64,000 nucleotides of DNA from Astrocystis sublimbata. Lineage: Eukaryota > Ascomycota > Sordariomycetes > Xylariales > Xylariaceae. Made by a program: the position numbers and the translations under genes. The stretch is taken from positions 124,001 through 188,000 of the forward strand of contig JAJNNY010000064.1 in assembly GCA_022453515.1 (NCBI GenBank), written 5' to 3'. Shown here piece after piece: positions 1-11,542 of the stretch (position 1 is its first letter; each line of letters starts with the position of its first letter). The notes under the pieces were generated by a model. That model saw only the letters and a list, made by a program, of their open reading frames with translations, did no database searches and was not told the origin of the DNA.

Positions 1-98
1 GCGTTAATTCTCTATCCGTAGACGTAGATTTTACCCGAGCAAATGCCTATTCCGCCGAGTTCTCCGTGCTCTTGCTCCGCCACCCACCCCGGACAGCT

Positions 99-3000
99 AT
101 GACGGGCACCGCGTCGCCCCAGTCCGCCGCTGCAGAACCATCGCCGTTGTCGTCGATATCGACGCTGAGTTCAACATCAACAACACCATCTCCCACCCAT
201 TCCTCTTCAAACTCTCCCGGCTCAACACGACCAACCCGATCCAGCGCTGCTGCTACGAACGCCACCGCCGCCCTTGTCGCTGTCACAAACCCAGGTGCTA
301 ATGGAATCCATCACCGCAACACCCCCAATGATCCCGATAGCCCAAGTGCGGACCCCGACGATGGCGACGACGACGATGACGGCGACGACGACGACGACAA
401 TGCCAGAGGCAGTACGCACGAGGATGAGCCGCCTGCCAAACGACAATGTGTGCGCGAAACCACCCCTCAGAGGCCAATACGCCGCCCGAAACTCATATCG
501 CCTCCGTGGAAGAAGGTTGAGGCCGAAGGTCCTACCACCTTCTTGGAGGATGGCAAGCGGCGGTCCGGGCGCACCAATGCACTCCCACTCGAGCTGATGC
601 CTAGATCTACGAAGCGAGCGACGAGACACTCGTTAAGCGGCGCGCCTAACGGGACGCCGACGCAGACCCCTCTCAAAAGCACCAATACACGAGACCGCCG
701 TTCAAGCACGATCGCCACTGCACAGAGGAACGCGTCGACATCTCGACCATCCTCCATCTCTAAGCCGCCGCCTTCTTCAGCATCCAAATCGAGTGCGAGG
801 CAGACGGCGAATAGCACATCGAAGCCGACCCCGAGAACAAGACCCACCTCGACGCCAGCGCGCCCTCCCCCAGAGTCCCCCAAACGCACCCTGCCCACCC
901 GCCGAAGCTCGCGCACGAGGAAGAACAGCATCGACAGTCCTACCCAAATCCACGAGTCACCGGAAAGCTCCAACACGTCGAGAACTCTTCGCATTAAACT
1001 ACGTGTCAAGGTTCCGACAGCCATCCCTATTGTGCACCCGGTCCAGGTAGGCGTTTATCCTGGCCAGCAGCTACCACGGCCCAGACTTGCACCAAGTTTC
1101 GAGGAGTATGTCGCACTGGCACCAGCGATCGACGTCGCGGAGGGCGGCTGGGCAGATGTGGTCGAGGACGGGCCCCCATTCACACAGGAGTTGGCCGAGA
1201 GGGACGCCCAGATCATCTTGCGAGTTGAGAGGGAGGTCGAACCTGGCGGTCTTCTCAGCGAGGGACGCTCCAGTCTGTTCGCCCCGGACACCTTGGAAGA
1301 ACCATCGCGCCAGTGGGCACATATCGACCATCTTATAAAACAGATGGCCAACTTCCGGAAGTTGATGGTCATGGAGCATCAGAGACACAAGGCCACTGCC
1401 AAAAAGTTAGCCGAGGCCTGCAGGGACGAGTGGCTCAGTCGCCAACCCAAATCAGCCGAGGAGATCGAAGCTGAGGCCCGAACGGAGTGCTTTGGACGCT
1501 ACAAGATTGTCGTGAAAGCCCTGGTGGGTACATGGGAAAACGTCCGAATCGAGGTGAATCGCCGGCGGTTGGAGGCATGGCAAGCCGCGGAACAAAAGCG
1601 AGTAAAGGCTGCCTTGAATGAGGCAGTGAGCATGTCCGAGCTCAAGCTGCGGGCTCGTCAAGCTCGTGCCGAATCTGATGCCATGTCGGACGAAGATGGC
1701 GAAGAGGATGACGATCTCGAAGATTCCGATGGCGAAGACGACAATGAAGACGCTGGGGATGGAATGGGCGAAGTGGACGTGGACCCCGATCGAGAACCTG
1801 TTTCTGATGTCGAGTCGATTGGCAATGAGGACAACATGTCGTCGTCCGACAACGACGACGACGAAGACATCAAATCGACCGTGTCTGATGAAGGCTTAAC
1901 ACAAGAACAGCTTCGACAAAAATATGCAGATATACCCAGCCTTACGACCGCCACGAGCATTGGAAATGGTAGTGGCATCAACGGCGACCTGGAAGCAAGA
2001 CCGATCGATGACCCCGCCGATACATCTGACGAGTCTATAGACATGGACGATGACATAACTTCGAGCGACGATAGTATGAACAGCGCAGACGAAGGCCAGG
2101 ACTCCGACGATGCAGATGACGATGATGAACCGGCCGGTCTTCTGGGTTTGTTTTTCGGGAAGAAAGAGTTGAAACATCTGAATGACAATCCAGTCGCGGA
2201 TAATCAGGAATCGAGATCTGGCGATCAACCAATAACGCACGTCAGTAATACGGCGGCAGATGATACTAGCGACAACTCCATCGAACCCCCCAACACCGAA
2301 CATTTCGAGTCGCAACACTTTGATGTAGCCCTTGTCCAGCCCGACCAAACCACCACAAATGGGGAGGCCGCGCCCGGCGAATCGTCAGCAGCATTCTCTA
2401 CAGAGGACACCTCAGTTGTTACATCAAACACATCATCGAAAGCAATTGATCCTCCTTCGAACCCCTATCTAGGTAACCAGCCGGATGCACTGGCAACAGT
2501 ACCTTGTCCATTGAAGCCACATGATGTTGAGATGGAAATGGTCGATGCCGTAGAGCATGTTAGGGACAGCGGTGTCCAAGCAGAAGGCGGTGCTGAATCC
2601 AAGGAGTCAGCAGCAGCTGTGGATACCATCGAAGCTGCGCCCGTACTATCAGATCGGCAGCACCCAACTTCGGAGACAGATGTAGTCACTAACTCTATAA
2701 GCCGAGACCTCAGTCACTCCTCTCGCACATCCGAAACCAAACCTTCCGAAACGGATACAAACTCAGTGGCGAAGTCAGCTGCTAGTAGATCTAACTCCCC
2801 CCTTCCGCAATCACCCAAGACGGAAGTCCCGTTTTTGCTACGAGGGAGTCTGCGTGAGTATCAGCATTATGGGCTGGATTGGCTTGCAGGTCTCTACAAG
2901 AATCAAACGAATGGAATCCTCGCAGATGAGATGGGTCTCGGCAAAACCATCCAGACTATCGCGTTATTGGCTCACCTCGCTTGTCACCACGAGGTCTGGG

Positions 3001-5507
3001 GTCCGCATCTTGTCGTCGTTCCCACAAGTGTAATGCTCAATTGGGAGATGGAGTTCAAGAAGTGGTGTCCCGGGTTCAAGGTTCTCTCCTACTACGGCAG
3101 CATCGAAGAGAGAAAACGCAAACGGCAAGGGTGGAAGACCGACGACATATGGAACGTGTGCATTACGTCTTACCAGATTGTTCTTCAGGATCAACAAGTT
3201 TTCAAGCGCCGCCAGTGGCACTACATGATCCTTGATGAAGCGCACAATATCAAGAATTTCAAGTCAAAACGTTGGCAGACCCTGTTAGGCTTCAACACGC
3301 GAGCCCGACTTCTGCTGACCGGTACGCCATTACAAAACAACCTTACCGAGCTGTGGTCGCTTTTGTTCTTCCTGATGCCATCCGAAAACGGGGTTGGGGG
3401 ATTTGCAGATCTTGCAGAATTCCAAGACTGGTTTCACAAGCCAGAGTCGCAGATCTTGGAGAGCGGCCGGGAACAAATGGATGACGAAGCGCGTGCTATC
3501 ATCGCTAAGCTTCATAAAGTTCTGCGGCCCTACCTCCTCAGGCGGCTGAAGGCGGACGTCGAGAAGCAAATGCCGGCCAAGTACGAACACGTGGAGCTTT
3601 GTCGGTTATCGCGACGCCAACGTGAACTGTATGATGGTTTCCTCGCCCGGGCGGACACAAGGGAGGCACTGGCCTCGGGAAACTACATTTCAGTCATCAA
3701 CTGTCTAATGCAGCTGCGCAAAGTCTGCAACCATCCCGACTTGTTTGTAGAGCGCCCCATTATGACCTCCTTCAGACAGCCAAGGTCTGTCATTGCCGGA
3801 TTTGCATCCACCGATGCCATGATTCGCAAGGATTTCTTGGCAGACACGCCCCAGATATCTGCCAACCTAAAATTCCTCAATCTACTGCCGACACAACACG
3901 AAAATCTGTCGACACCCGTGTGTGACCGGATCCTCGAATTGAGTTCTGATAGTACATTACTAGAGCTTGGACGAACGCAGGAGGCTCGTGCCCGGGCCGT
4001 TGATATGGCTCACGACCCCTCTACGACGGAGTCGAGTATTGCATACCTTGATCGTAAAGGGCGATGGGGTCGCTTGGAAGAGTTGAGACATTGCGCTTAT
4101 GTGAATGGCTTTCGTCGCCAGCAACGCCCAATCTACGGCCAAAAGTTGACGGAATTCCTGACCCTAGGCGTCCATCAAAGGCCGTTCAGATCTCGGCCCA
4201 ATATACCTCAGAAGATATTGAGCTGGTTTGATCAAGATTCGCCCACTCTACGATCCATGATCCCCACTCTAGACCAGCGCGCCGCCTCCTTGAAGACCAT
4301 CATATCTAAATTCGCCTGCATAACCCCCGCGGTCGTGACCAAAGATCTCGACAAATTTGCACTGGGTTCCAGGAACATTGAACTACTCGACGATGCAAAC
4401 TTCGCATTATCCGCTCCTATTCGCTACGCACCTTTTCTGCCCAAGGAACCTCCGCTCGACCCGTGGCACGAGTCACGCATGCGACTTAGCATACAGTTCC
4501 CGGACAAGCGCCTTCTCCAGTACGATTGTGGTAAACTCCAAGTTCTTGACCGGCTGTTGCGTAAACTCCAAGCTGGCGGGCACCGGGCCCTGATCTTTAC
4601 GCAGATGACCAAGGTTCTTGACGTACTGGAGCGGTTCCTCAATATCCACGGTCACAAGTACCTACGTCTCGATGGAGCCACCAAAGTGGAACAACGTCAG
4701 ATTCTGACAGATCGGTTCAATCACGACCCTCGCATCCTCTGCTTCATTCTCTCCACTCGGTCTGGCGGTTTAGGCATCAATCTCACCGGAGCCGATACCG
4801 TCATCTTCTACGACCAGGACTGGAACCCAGCCATGGACAAACAATGCCAGGATAGATGTCATCGTATCGGCCAAACCCGAGATGTGCACATATATCGGCT
4901 CGTGAGCGAGCACACAATCGAGGCCAATATTCTCCGCAAAGCAAGCCAGAAACAGATGCTGGACGATATTGTGATTCAAGAGGGTGGCTTTACTACAGAC
5001 TACTTCAACAAGCTCTCGGTGCCTGCGGTCGTGAGCCACGCTACCGACGAGGCAGACGTAGTCGGAGGTGCGATGGACCGTGTTCTGGGCGGCGTAGCTA
5101 GCGCCGACCAACGCAACGTCGGGCGCGTCCTCGAGCAAGCCGAGGATCGCGAAGACGTCGCGGCTGCGCATGTTGCCGAGAAGGAGATACAGGAGGACGA
5201 GGCGGATTTCGCGGAGAAGCCGCCCACCGCAAGCGCATCCGGGGCTTCGACCGCGCGGCAGGGCACGCCTACCACGCAGGACGGTGTCGGCATCGGACGA
5301 TCGAACCTGGGCCTCTTTGCGGAATCGGCTGATGCGGATGAGACAATCGAGGAGCCGGAGAACAACGCGTGGGGTGAGAGAATGCTCACCATCGACGACT
5401 ACATGCTTGCATTAATGAGCAAGCAGCTCGAGGGGACCCCGCTTGAGCTCCCTAAAGATAAGAAGAAGAGTAAAAACAAAAAGGGCAAGGATACTCGGAA
5501 GCGTTAA
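99..5507 (+). CDS. swr1: SWR1-type Snf2-family chromatin-remodelling ATPase
   Basis: Catalytic ATPase of the SWR1 complex, which exchanges nucleosomal H2A for H2A.Z. It is a single uninterrupted frame of about 1802 residues. I chose the ATG at 99 because the frame is open upstream only through a GTG. Order of parts: a disordered Ser/Thr/Pro-rich N-terminus; an HSA helix near residues 403-475 (RQWAHIDHLIKQM); long acidic Asp/Glu tracts around 530-720, fitting histone handling; then the Snf2 N-lobe with DEMGLGKT (943-950), DEAH (1046-1049) and LTGTPLQNN. The two lobes are split by a large insertion, as in the Swr1/Ino80 subfamily. The C-lobe begins near 1495 and contains QDRCHRIGQ near 1583. 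The C-terminus is Lys-rich. The wide split plus the HSA separates it from Snf2, ISWI and CHD enzymes; Ino80 is less likely because the acidic N-terminus and HSA spacing fit Swr1. Length is normal for the family and no break was seen. Confidence 0.95.
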   Translation: MTGTASPQSAAAEPSPLSSISTLSSTSTTPSPTHSSSNSPGSTRPTRSSAAATNATAALVAVTNPGANGIHHRNTPNDPDSPSADPDDGDDDDDGDDDDDNARGSTHEDEPPAKRQCVRETTPQRPIRRPKLISPPWKKVEAEGPTTFLEDGKRRSGRTNALPLELMPRSTKRATRHSLSGAPNGTPTQTPLKSTNTRDRRSSTIATAQRNASTSRPSSISKPPPSSASKSSARQTANSTSKPTPRTRPTSTPARPPPESPKRTLPTRRSSRTRKNSIDSPTQIHESPESSNTSRTLRIKLRVKVPTAIPIVHPVQVGVYPGQQLPRPRLAPSFEEYVALAPAIDVAEGGWADVVEDGPPFTQELAERDAQIILRVEREVEPGGLLSEGRSSLFAPDTLEEPSRQWAHIDHLIKQMANFRKLMVMEHQRHKATAKKLAEACRDEWLSRQPKSAEEIEAEARTECFGRYKIVVKALVGTWENVRIEVNRRRLEAWQAAEQKRVKAALNEAVSMSELKLRARQARAESDAMSDEDGEEDDDLEDSDGEDDNEDAGDGMGEVDVDPDREPVSDVESIGNEDNMSSSDNDDDEDIKSTVSDEGLTQEQLRQKYADIPSLTTATSIGNGSGINGDLEARPIDDPADTSDESIDMDDDITSSDDSMNSADEGQDSDDADDDDEPAGLLGLFFGKKELKHLNDNPVADNQESRSGDQPITHVSNTAADDTSDNSIEPPNTEHFESQHFDVALVQPDQTTTNGEAAPGESSAAFSTEDTSVVTSNTSSKAIDPPSNPYLGNQPDALATVPCPLKPHDVEMEMVDAVEHVRDSGVQAEGGAESKESAAAVDTIEAAPVLSDRQHPTSETDVVTNSISRDLSHSSRTSETKPSETDTNSVAKSAASRSNSPLPQSPKTEVPFLLRGSLREYQHYGLDWLAGLYKNQTNGILADEMGLGKTIQTIALLAHLACHHEVWGPHLVVVPTSVMLNWEMEFKKWCPGFKVLSYYGSIEERKRKRQGWKTDDIWNVCITSYQIVLQDQQVFKRRQWHYMILDEAHNIKNFKSKRWQTLLGFNTRARLLLTGTPLQNNLTELWSLLFFLMPSENGVGGFADLAEFQDWFHKPESQILESGREQMDDEARAIIAKLHKVLRPYLLRRLKADVEKQMPAKYEHVELCRLSRRQRELYDGFLARADTREALASGNYISVINCLMQLRKVCNHPDLFVERPIMTSFRQPRSVIAGFASTDAMIRKDFLADTPQISANLKFLNLLPTQHENLSTPVCDRILELSSDSTLLELGRTQEARARAVDMAHDPSTTESSIAYLDRKGRWGRLEELRHCAYVNGFRRQQRPIYGQKLTEFLTLGVHQRPFRSRPNIPQKILSWFDQDSPTLRSMIPTLDQRAASLKTIISKFACITPAVVTKDLDKFALGSRNIELLDDANFALSAPIRYAPFLPKEPPLDPWHESRMRLSIQFPDKRLLQYDCGKLQVLDRLLRKLQAGGHRALIFTQMTKVLDVLERFLNIHGHKYLRLDGATKVEQRQILTDRFNHDPRILCFILSTRSGGLGINLTGADTVIFYDQDWNPAMDKQCQDRCHRIGQTRDVHIYRLVSEHTIEANILRKASQKQMLDDIVIQEGGFTTDYFNKLSVPAVVSHATDEADVVGGAMDRVLGGVASADQRNVGRVLEQAEDREDVAAAHVAEKEIQEDEADFAEKPPTASASGASTARQGTPTTQDGVGIGRSNLGLFAESADADETIEEPENNAWGERMLTIDDYMLALMSKQLEGTPLELPKDKKKSKNKKGKDTRKR

Positions 5508-6305
5508 CAAACGTTAGGCTTCCTTGTTTTGTTTGCCATTTGTTTTGTCGTGAGTTGGAGGGAATCTCTCACTTCAACTCTGTCGTATCCCACTTGCTTG
5601 GTTTGAGTGTGTACATTATCCTATCGTCCTTGTCATGGCAAGGACTCTGATCTGCGCAGCGTTTTCATCCCCTCCCCTGTACTTGTAGACAGATGAGTGG
5701 CTGCTATGGGCTTTGAGATGACACTCTGGGAAAAGCAATTATAGTGTTTAGCATAATATCTATTCTATTGGGTGTGGTCGAAGCAGAATTCGACATCTAA
5801 AACTGGGTTCCGGCACCTCGTGGTTAGGGTAGTTAATTTTTTTTTTCATCTCTCTAGCGGGATCATGTTTCCATGAAACCAAAAAGTACATAGAAGGTGG
5901 GCTTCTTCGGATGCCTCTCAGAGTCGTGCGTGTACAACTTAACAAGGTACACAACAAACAGATCAATATTGGGTGATGAATCGCACGATGAAGGGTGAAG
6001 ACTCTTTATTCTCTAACCTTGCAAGTGCCTTGCATATATGAGCCTCGACATTTTCAGTGCATTTATGATAGTGACTTGTAGACAGACGGCCTTGCGCGCT
6101 TTACGGATAAGGCGATTTTCAATACTGAATGATCCCATCTACTCGACGACAAGAGTTTGGACGAAGCAAGGCGTACATGCCGCCGTTCCACGTTTGCAAA
6201 ACGGTGATTTACCCACATACTTGCTCCGCCACCGGCCTCCCTCCTCCCCTTCCCCAGCTATCTTTCAATGACTTCCTCACCCTTAACAGCAATTCTCAAG
6301 CCTCC
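5508..6305. other. Intergenic, no gene seen
   Basis: This stretch separates two convergent genes and should hold both 3' UTRs. Only short, non-family-like frames occur. There is a T-rich run near 5840-5850. I see no RNA gene. Confidence 0.6.
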
Positions 6306-7946
6306 CTACCCTCCCCATACATACCCCTGATCCACGGCCCCGTTTACCACCCTCCTCAGAACCGTTCCGTAGTCGCCCGCATTCGGGGTCCTTAGGAGGG
6401 TGTGCACATGGAACTTGGCCGGCGTCTCATTCGTCAGGAAGACGCCTGAATGGTGATCGAATTCGACAAGAATCACAGGGCTTTGTATCCTATAGTAGAA
6501 CGCATCGTCATCTCCGCATCCCCCAATCCAGCAGAAATACGTCTCCTCAAACCACCCCCTCGCATCTTGGAGTTTGAGCTCCCTAGATCGGAGGGGCAGG
6601 TAGAGGAGGTATTGCTGCAGTATGCCAATGACGAGATCCTGCTGTGAGGGGGACAGTGTAGAGACGAGGATTCCCTCGTAGGGCACGACGCGATTGTCGC
6701 GGTACGCGCCGCACAGATGGCGCTGGTCATCGTGATTCCATCTCCCCTTGGGCATGGCGGGGTCTTTCATCTGCTCATAGACCCTCGCTTTCCCCTTCTT
6801 CTCGTCGTCTAGACTCTGCATCAGAGACAACCCCAGCCTTTCTTCCTCGTGCAAAATCCGCGTTCCCTCGTACGGGCCTTCGTCAATGACGTTCGGCTCG
6901 GCCCCTGTGAACCAGGGTGAAATCACCATTTGCGTCTTGTATAAAAAGGCACTGAGACATAAATGGTGACCGTAGAACGCGAAGCCCCAGGGGGCCTCGA
7001 CGCTGGGGGTGCCGAAGAAACAGAAATTGTACGAGAACTCATTCATCACCTTTTCGGCGTTGACTAAGGTCCCCAAGAAGTGGTTGATGCGCATCGCGCC
7101 TAGGGCTTTGGCGTACCCTTCGGGCGATAAGGTCTCCTCGAGCAGGGACAAGACACTGGAACGCAGAGCGGGGGACACGGAAGGAGAGTCCAGACGGATG
7201 CCCTTGTCGGAGAGCAGGAATTCGGGATTGGACCACGTCCGCCATTCTGGGGAGTCAATGTGAAAAAGCGTGGAAGCGGCCTGGGAAGGAGTGAGTTGGC
7301 TGAGGATAGCCTGTGCAGAGGCGACGATGGGGACGATGGGGACGCCTTCATCGCGGGGCTGGAAGAGGTTGGTACGGATGATGCCTTGAGAATTGAGAGG
7401 AGTGTGGTCAGTTTCGGCGATAAGAGTATGGGAGTTTGCTAGGTAGTTAGTGTTGTATCGTTCGTGTCTCCTTTAGTCTCATCGTACCGCAGCCCACATC
7501 GTCTTATCGCATTTCACCTCTCCCGCCCCGAGCTGCACCAGTTGAAGGAGACCTCCTATGTAGGAAGTTTACATTTTCGCTCTTGCCAGAAAGAGCGATG
7601 AAGAGAAAAATGACGGCCTTTGAGGACAACATGTACGAGAAAGCGTGGACATAAGGATATGACAATAAGACTCGGGAGTGAATAACAAGATGGATAAGAA
7701 ATACATATCTCCTATGTCCCCGAGATACATACCATCATTCGTGATCCCTTTAAAAGGCTCCTGCAAAAGCTTCATCCAGTGCTGATACAGCCCGTAAAGC
7801 CAGGGCGGGGCCTGCTTCTCTGTCAGCTCCTTCGCATGGCCGTGCGCGTCGTTTTGCGCTATCGCCTGGAAGCGCGGGGTGTTGAGACCAGGCAGGTGCT
7901 GGCGGAAGTCGCCGTGTTGGGCGTCTTGTTTTGCTAAGGACGTCAT
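6306..7946 (-). CDS. DUF3500-domain protein
   Basis: Two exons on the minus strand: 7733-7946 and 6306-7438. The 294-nt phase-1 intron has donor GTATGT and an acceptor preceded by CTAAC. The joined product is about 448 residues. Exon 1 ends in the sequence EPFKGITNDA. Exon 2 continues through RTNLFQPRDEGVP and later contains NHFLGTL, NEFSYNFCFFGTPS, WGFAFYGHHL, GPYEGTRIL, GLSLMQSL and a C-terminal segment with VEFDHHSG and HVHTLLRTPN. This order of short Gly/His-rich motifs is what I recognise as the DUF3500 family, widespread in fungi and bacteria and of unknown biochemical role. There is no obvious signal peptide or membrane segment. The start at 7946 is the only ATG that gives a continuous N-terminus before the conserved PF.GIT motif. 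It is convergent with SWR1. Confidence 0.85.
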
Positions 7947-8579
7947 TCTTTTCCGTCAGTTCAGGCGCTTGTGGCAGAAGACGAGTATGGCACGGCAGAC
8001 CGCGCGTCATGTGTAAAGTAAACAAGGGGGACAAAGGGGGGGTGCGGAAGGTCCGAGCCGTCACTTGGTATCTGATTTTCCTCCGTGGCTTTCGGAGCGA
8101 TCTGATAAAAATTGGAGACGCTGGAGTGCGGAGACTAAGATGGAAAGCGGCATTTGTTGGCGGATCCAAGCCGTCAGGTACCACTGGACTAGATCCAGTC
8201 CTATTATAGGTGCTCAATCACCTCAAGCGTCAGTTCTTTTAGTTCATTGATATCGTCACTACCTACCTCGAAGAACTGCTCAACTTGAAATAGCAAAGCA
8301 GGCGAAGGATCTACGCGAATGGCCGGGTTATCAAGCCTAGGGCGGCCGACCGGCAATGGCGGTCAAAAGTTCTCCCTGACATACGATTCATCTTCGACTG
8401 ATGTCCTCAGAATCTAGTGCGCTGCTTTGGCCATGGAATGTGCATCGGGTATAATCTATTGATAGATGGATATTCACAATAAAACATTCAATAACTTAGA
8501 AATATGATCTTCCCACCCAAAAACGAAAAAACGCATCTCCAAATAAAGCAAACGCCAGTGAAGTAGTATATAACAAAGA
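7947..8579. other. Intergenic, no gene seen
   Basis: A 633-bp gap between two minus-strand genes. It should hold the promoter of the DUF3500 gene and the 3' end of the kinase-like gene. No coding pattern was seen. Confidence 0.5.
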
Positions 8580-10296
8580 TCAAGCGTCGTAGAGGAGGTG
8601 TTGTAGTCTTGCGTGGATCTGAGCATCTGATTCCTCAAATCCCCGGTGTGGATATTGGTCTGGTCCTTTTTCCATCCCATTCTCGATTCGCAGCAGAATT
8701 TCGGGTACGGTCGGCCGGTGTGCCTTCTCCACAGCCAATACCTGACAGACAAGGTCTCGCAAATCCTCATCAAGAAAAGGGACCATATCATTTACATTTG
8801 GTCGGCGGGCCAGTGTGACGGCATATGTCTCGTATTGCTCCTTGTAGCGCGCCGTATCCCCGGGATGAATGCCACCCCACATTTGATGAGCATGTATTAG
8901 GTTAATCAATATCTGCCGTTCTACACTTAGCAACCTAACAAGAAAACGTCTATTCATTGCATCTTACCGAGGTGACGTTCATGAGGTCATGGTCCAGCTG
9001 TGGCATGTTCGGGGTCGGGTGGTACATTCCAAAGTCAATGAATTTTAAAGTAGGTGCTACTCGGTCTGTCCAACCACTTTAGCTTCCTCGTCGGACACAG
9101 CACCTGGTGGTTGATACTAGGTAAGGATTGATAGAAAACAAACTGGTATGGTACTTACGCTCTGCCCTTTCTGGCTCGCACTCATCAATCGTTACGTTTC
9201 TTTCAGCAAGATCCCCATGTGAGTGACCAGTAAGCCTTTCGGGAGCAGGAATCCCCTCCACAACCAAAGGCTCCCCCTTAACATGCTTTGGTTGTTTCCA
9301 AGTTAGTCCTACGAAGCCTCTCACCACTGCAGTCAATCAGTTATGTGGAGTAAAGAGTATAGCTGGTATCGGCTAACTTCGGAACAATCCTTACAGCAAT
9401 AAAACCAGCGCCAAAGTAGACGATTAGGGAGATATATATGCTGAGCGTGGATTTTGTCCATGAGTGCCAATATGGACCCATTTTCTATGTATTCTAGCAA
9501 TATCGCTGGGCCTTTGTAGCGACCAAGGATCCTGAAAATCCTAGTTGGTGGGTTGTAGAGCGGCGCAGCAAGACTTTTAAGGACATCGCGGATCCCTTGA
9601 TGACTTTTTGATGTAAATTCAGAAACGTCTAAGGCACTGTCGATGACTTGAACGTGGTGTGCCAAACCACGCACAGCCTGATGCACCATTGTCGTTAGCC
9701 CATCTGACGCCATTATTGCCTGAGCACGAATCCCCTCCTTTTCTGGATTTTGATCTTCTTACATTGAGTCCAGTGATCTCGCTCGCGAACGCTTGTTCCG
9801 AAGCCTGTGGATTTATCGACCGTTTTAAGCATACTCTTCTTGGTTTGCGTAGTTGCATTTTTCGCTGGCCAAACTTCATGGCACCTCGATCTTTCAAAAG
9901 CACTGTAACACCATAGCTGCCGTTTCCCAAGAACTTCTCAAACTCCCATAATGGATTGCCTGTGAAATGTCCCTGTACTTCATCTTTTATCGCCTGCAAT
10001 AGATCATCACGTGCTCTGTTGAGGTCCATCTCTAGATCGTTGTTGGCTTGTTCTGCAACGGCGAGCTCATTCCGGACTTCCCTTTCAGCATCCCATGCTT
10101 GTCGAAGCGGAATCTCTAGGTTCATCATCGGAGGCGACGGTTGTGGAGTCGCGGCTGCCGCCCCATGCTGATTCCGTCGGCGAATTGCACGCTGCCGTAG
10201 AATCGCGGCAGCCGTCCCATGCTGATTCTGGTTGATTGGAGTCTGTGCAGCCGCGGGAACCGGCGGCCCAGGGTTTTCACCATTGCTATTCGCCAT
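8580..10296 (-). CDS. Protein-kinase-like protein
   Basis: Five exons can be joined in frame on the minus strand: 9763-10296, 9395-9719, 9159-9326, 8968-9065 and 8580-8912, giving about 485 residues. The introns are 43, 68, 93 and 55 nt. After an Ala/Gln-rich N-terminus and a short coiled-coil-like stretch, the kinase fold is readable. There is a glycine loop FLGNGSYGV near residue 122, a possible beta-3 lysine in VCLKRS, a hinge-like ILLEYIENGS, a catalytic loop HGDLAERN and the metal-binding IDFGM. A C-lobe follows with RPTVPEILLRI. Substrate and pathway are unknown. The catalytic loop HGD rather than HRD is a variant often seen in fungal kinase-like expansions. The first intron is at the lower size limit and has no clear branch site, so that join is the weakest. 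Extra 5' exons may exist upstream. Confidence 0.7.
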
Positions 10297-10374
10297 GCTT
10301 GTTTGATGTAACAGCGCTATAGTGCGTCATGTGAAATCAGCTGTATCGCTGCGTGTATTTCAAGATTTTGTACT

Positions 10375-10840
10375 TACGATGCCTTGAGCTGTCTCCCCAC
10401 GAGATATCTTTGATGCCACATTGACGGTTTCAGGTCCATTAAATCCAGGACCCTTTGTGTTTATTGTAACAAAAAGCTCCTTAGGAACTGGCTGCAGGGG
10501 ATCCTTTCGGATACCGGTGAATTCCGTTGTTTGCAGGCTAACTGGGTCGAAGATGTCAGTTTCCTCTTCAAACCTTGCCAATCAGTTGACCAGTGGTTCT
10601 GTTCGCGTCAAAGACTGTAGGCTAAGTAATATATGCTTTGTGTGTTATGAGTCTGAGCCTGACACAGCCCATCCAGTTCAAAATCCGTCTGCATTTTCTA
10701 CCCATTCAAGGGCTATACCTGCATATGTAACATTACCTACTTGCAAACCTAGTACTGGAAAAATAAGCCAATTAGACACATAACCTCTGCCCCATTAGCA
10801 TACCTTGTTGAGCCCGAGAGACAATGACATCGCTGCAAAT
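10375..10840 (-). CDS. Possible small gene or 5' exons of the kinase-like gene
   Basis: Reading the minus strand from about 10840 there is an ATG frame (MSLSLGLNK) that ends at a GTATGC donor. A second coding-like block follows (LGLQVGNVTYAGIALEW). A third block near 10377-10580 runs from FEEETDIFDPVSLQ to SRGETAQGI and ends exactly at a GTAAGT donor. The blocks are separated by plausible AG acceptors but I could not prove the phases. None of the acceptors before the kinase-like ATG at 10296 keeps a phase-0 join with the GTAAGT donor, so the link to that gene is unproven. I do not recognise the family. Confidence 0.3.
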
Positions 10841-11542
10841 CGACGAAGCCTATCGGCCGTCAAGCTAATACTGCTAGCCAAAGGCACCGTGGCCATGGAC
10901 CGGAGCGAGCTGGAGGGGATGCCACGGCCGAAGATACTTACCTACTTCCTAAGGTGGTGCAAAAAGCCATGGCTTGCATGGTAATCCGAACAGATTGCAA
11001 GGGCTGGGCTCGCCAGGGTGCCAGGCATCCAGGTGTTTGGTCGCTCTAATTACCGACGGCCTCATCTAGCTTACAGATCTACATCCACTTTACTGCTTTC
11101 CAGACCAGCCGAGCCAGGCTCCAGCTTGTTACAAAAATCTCCGAGAAATACCTCTCTTCCCCGTCCCCGACCGACGAAAAGGGAATCGATCAGTCCACTG
11201 ATATGCAGCTAATGAAGTCGCTGAGCTGATACCTCTAGACTAGCGTCTTGGCATCGCAGCCCTACCGTTGCACAGCTACGAGTTGTCCAACTTGCAACTT
11301 GCAACAATCAATAACAAAAACAGAGAGCCCGTAGGCTGCAGGCCGCAGGCTGTAGTCGGCTGAGATGTTACCACCCATCCACCGATCACGAATTCTCTCA
11401 CCCGTCCTGCTGACACCTTTCGCGAGTAAGCATCCTTATCGGCATTGGTTACGGCTCACTGCCGCCGTGAAGCCCCGACTGTCCGACATAACATAGATCT
11501 TCTCCTCTCAGGACTACCACTGAAAGATTCATAAATGCTACC
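10841..11542. other. Intergenic, no gene seen
   Basis: This stretch holds the likely promoter of the PDDEXK-like gene. No convincing coding frame, RNA gene or long repeat was seen. Confidence 0.5.

Noticed and set aside
1658..2188. A 176-residue Ser-rich frame on the minus strand
   Set aside because: It is the complement of the Asp/Glu-rich tract of SWR1; the acidic codons read as Ser/Ser on the other strand.
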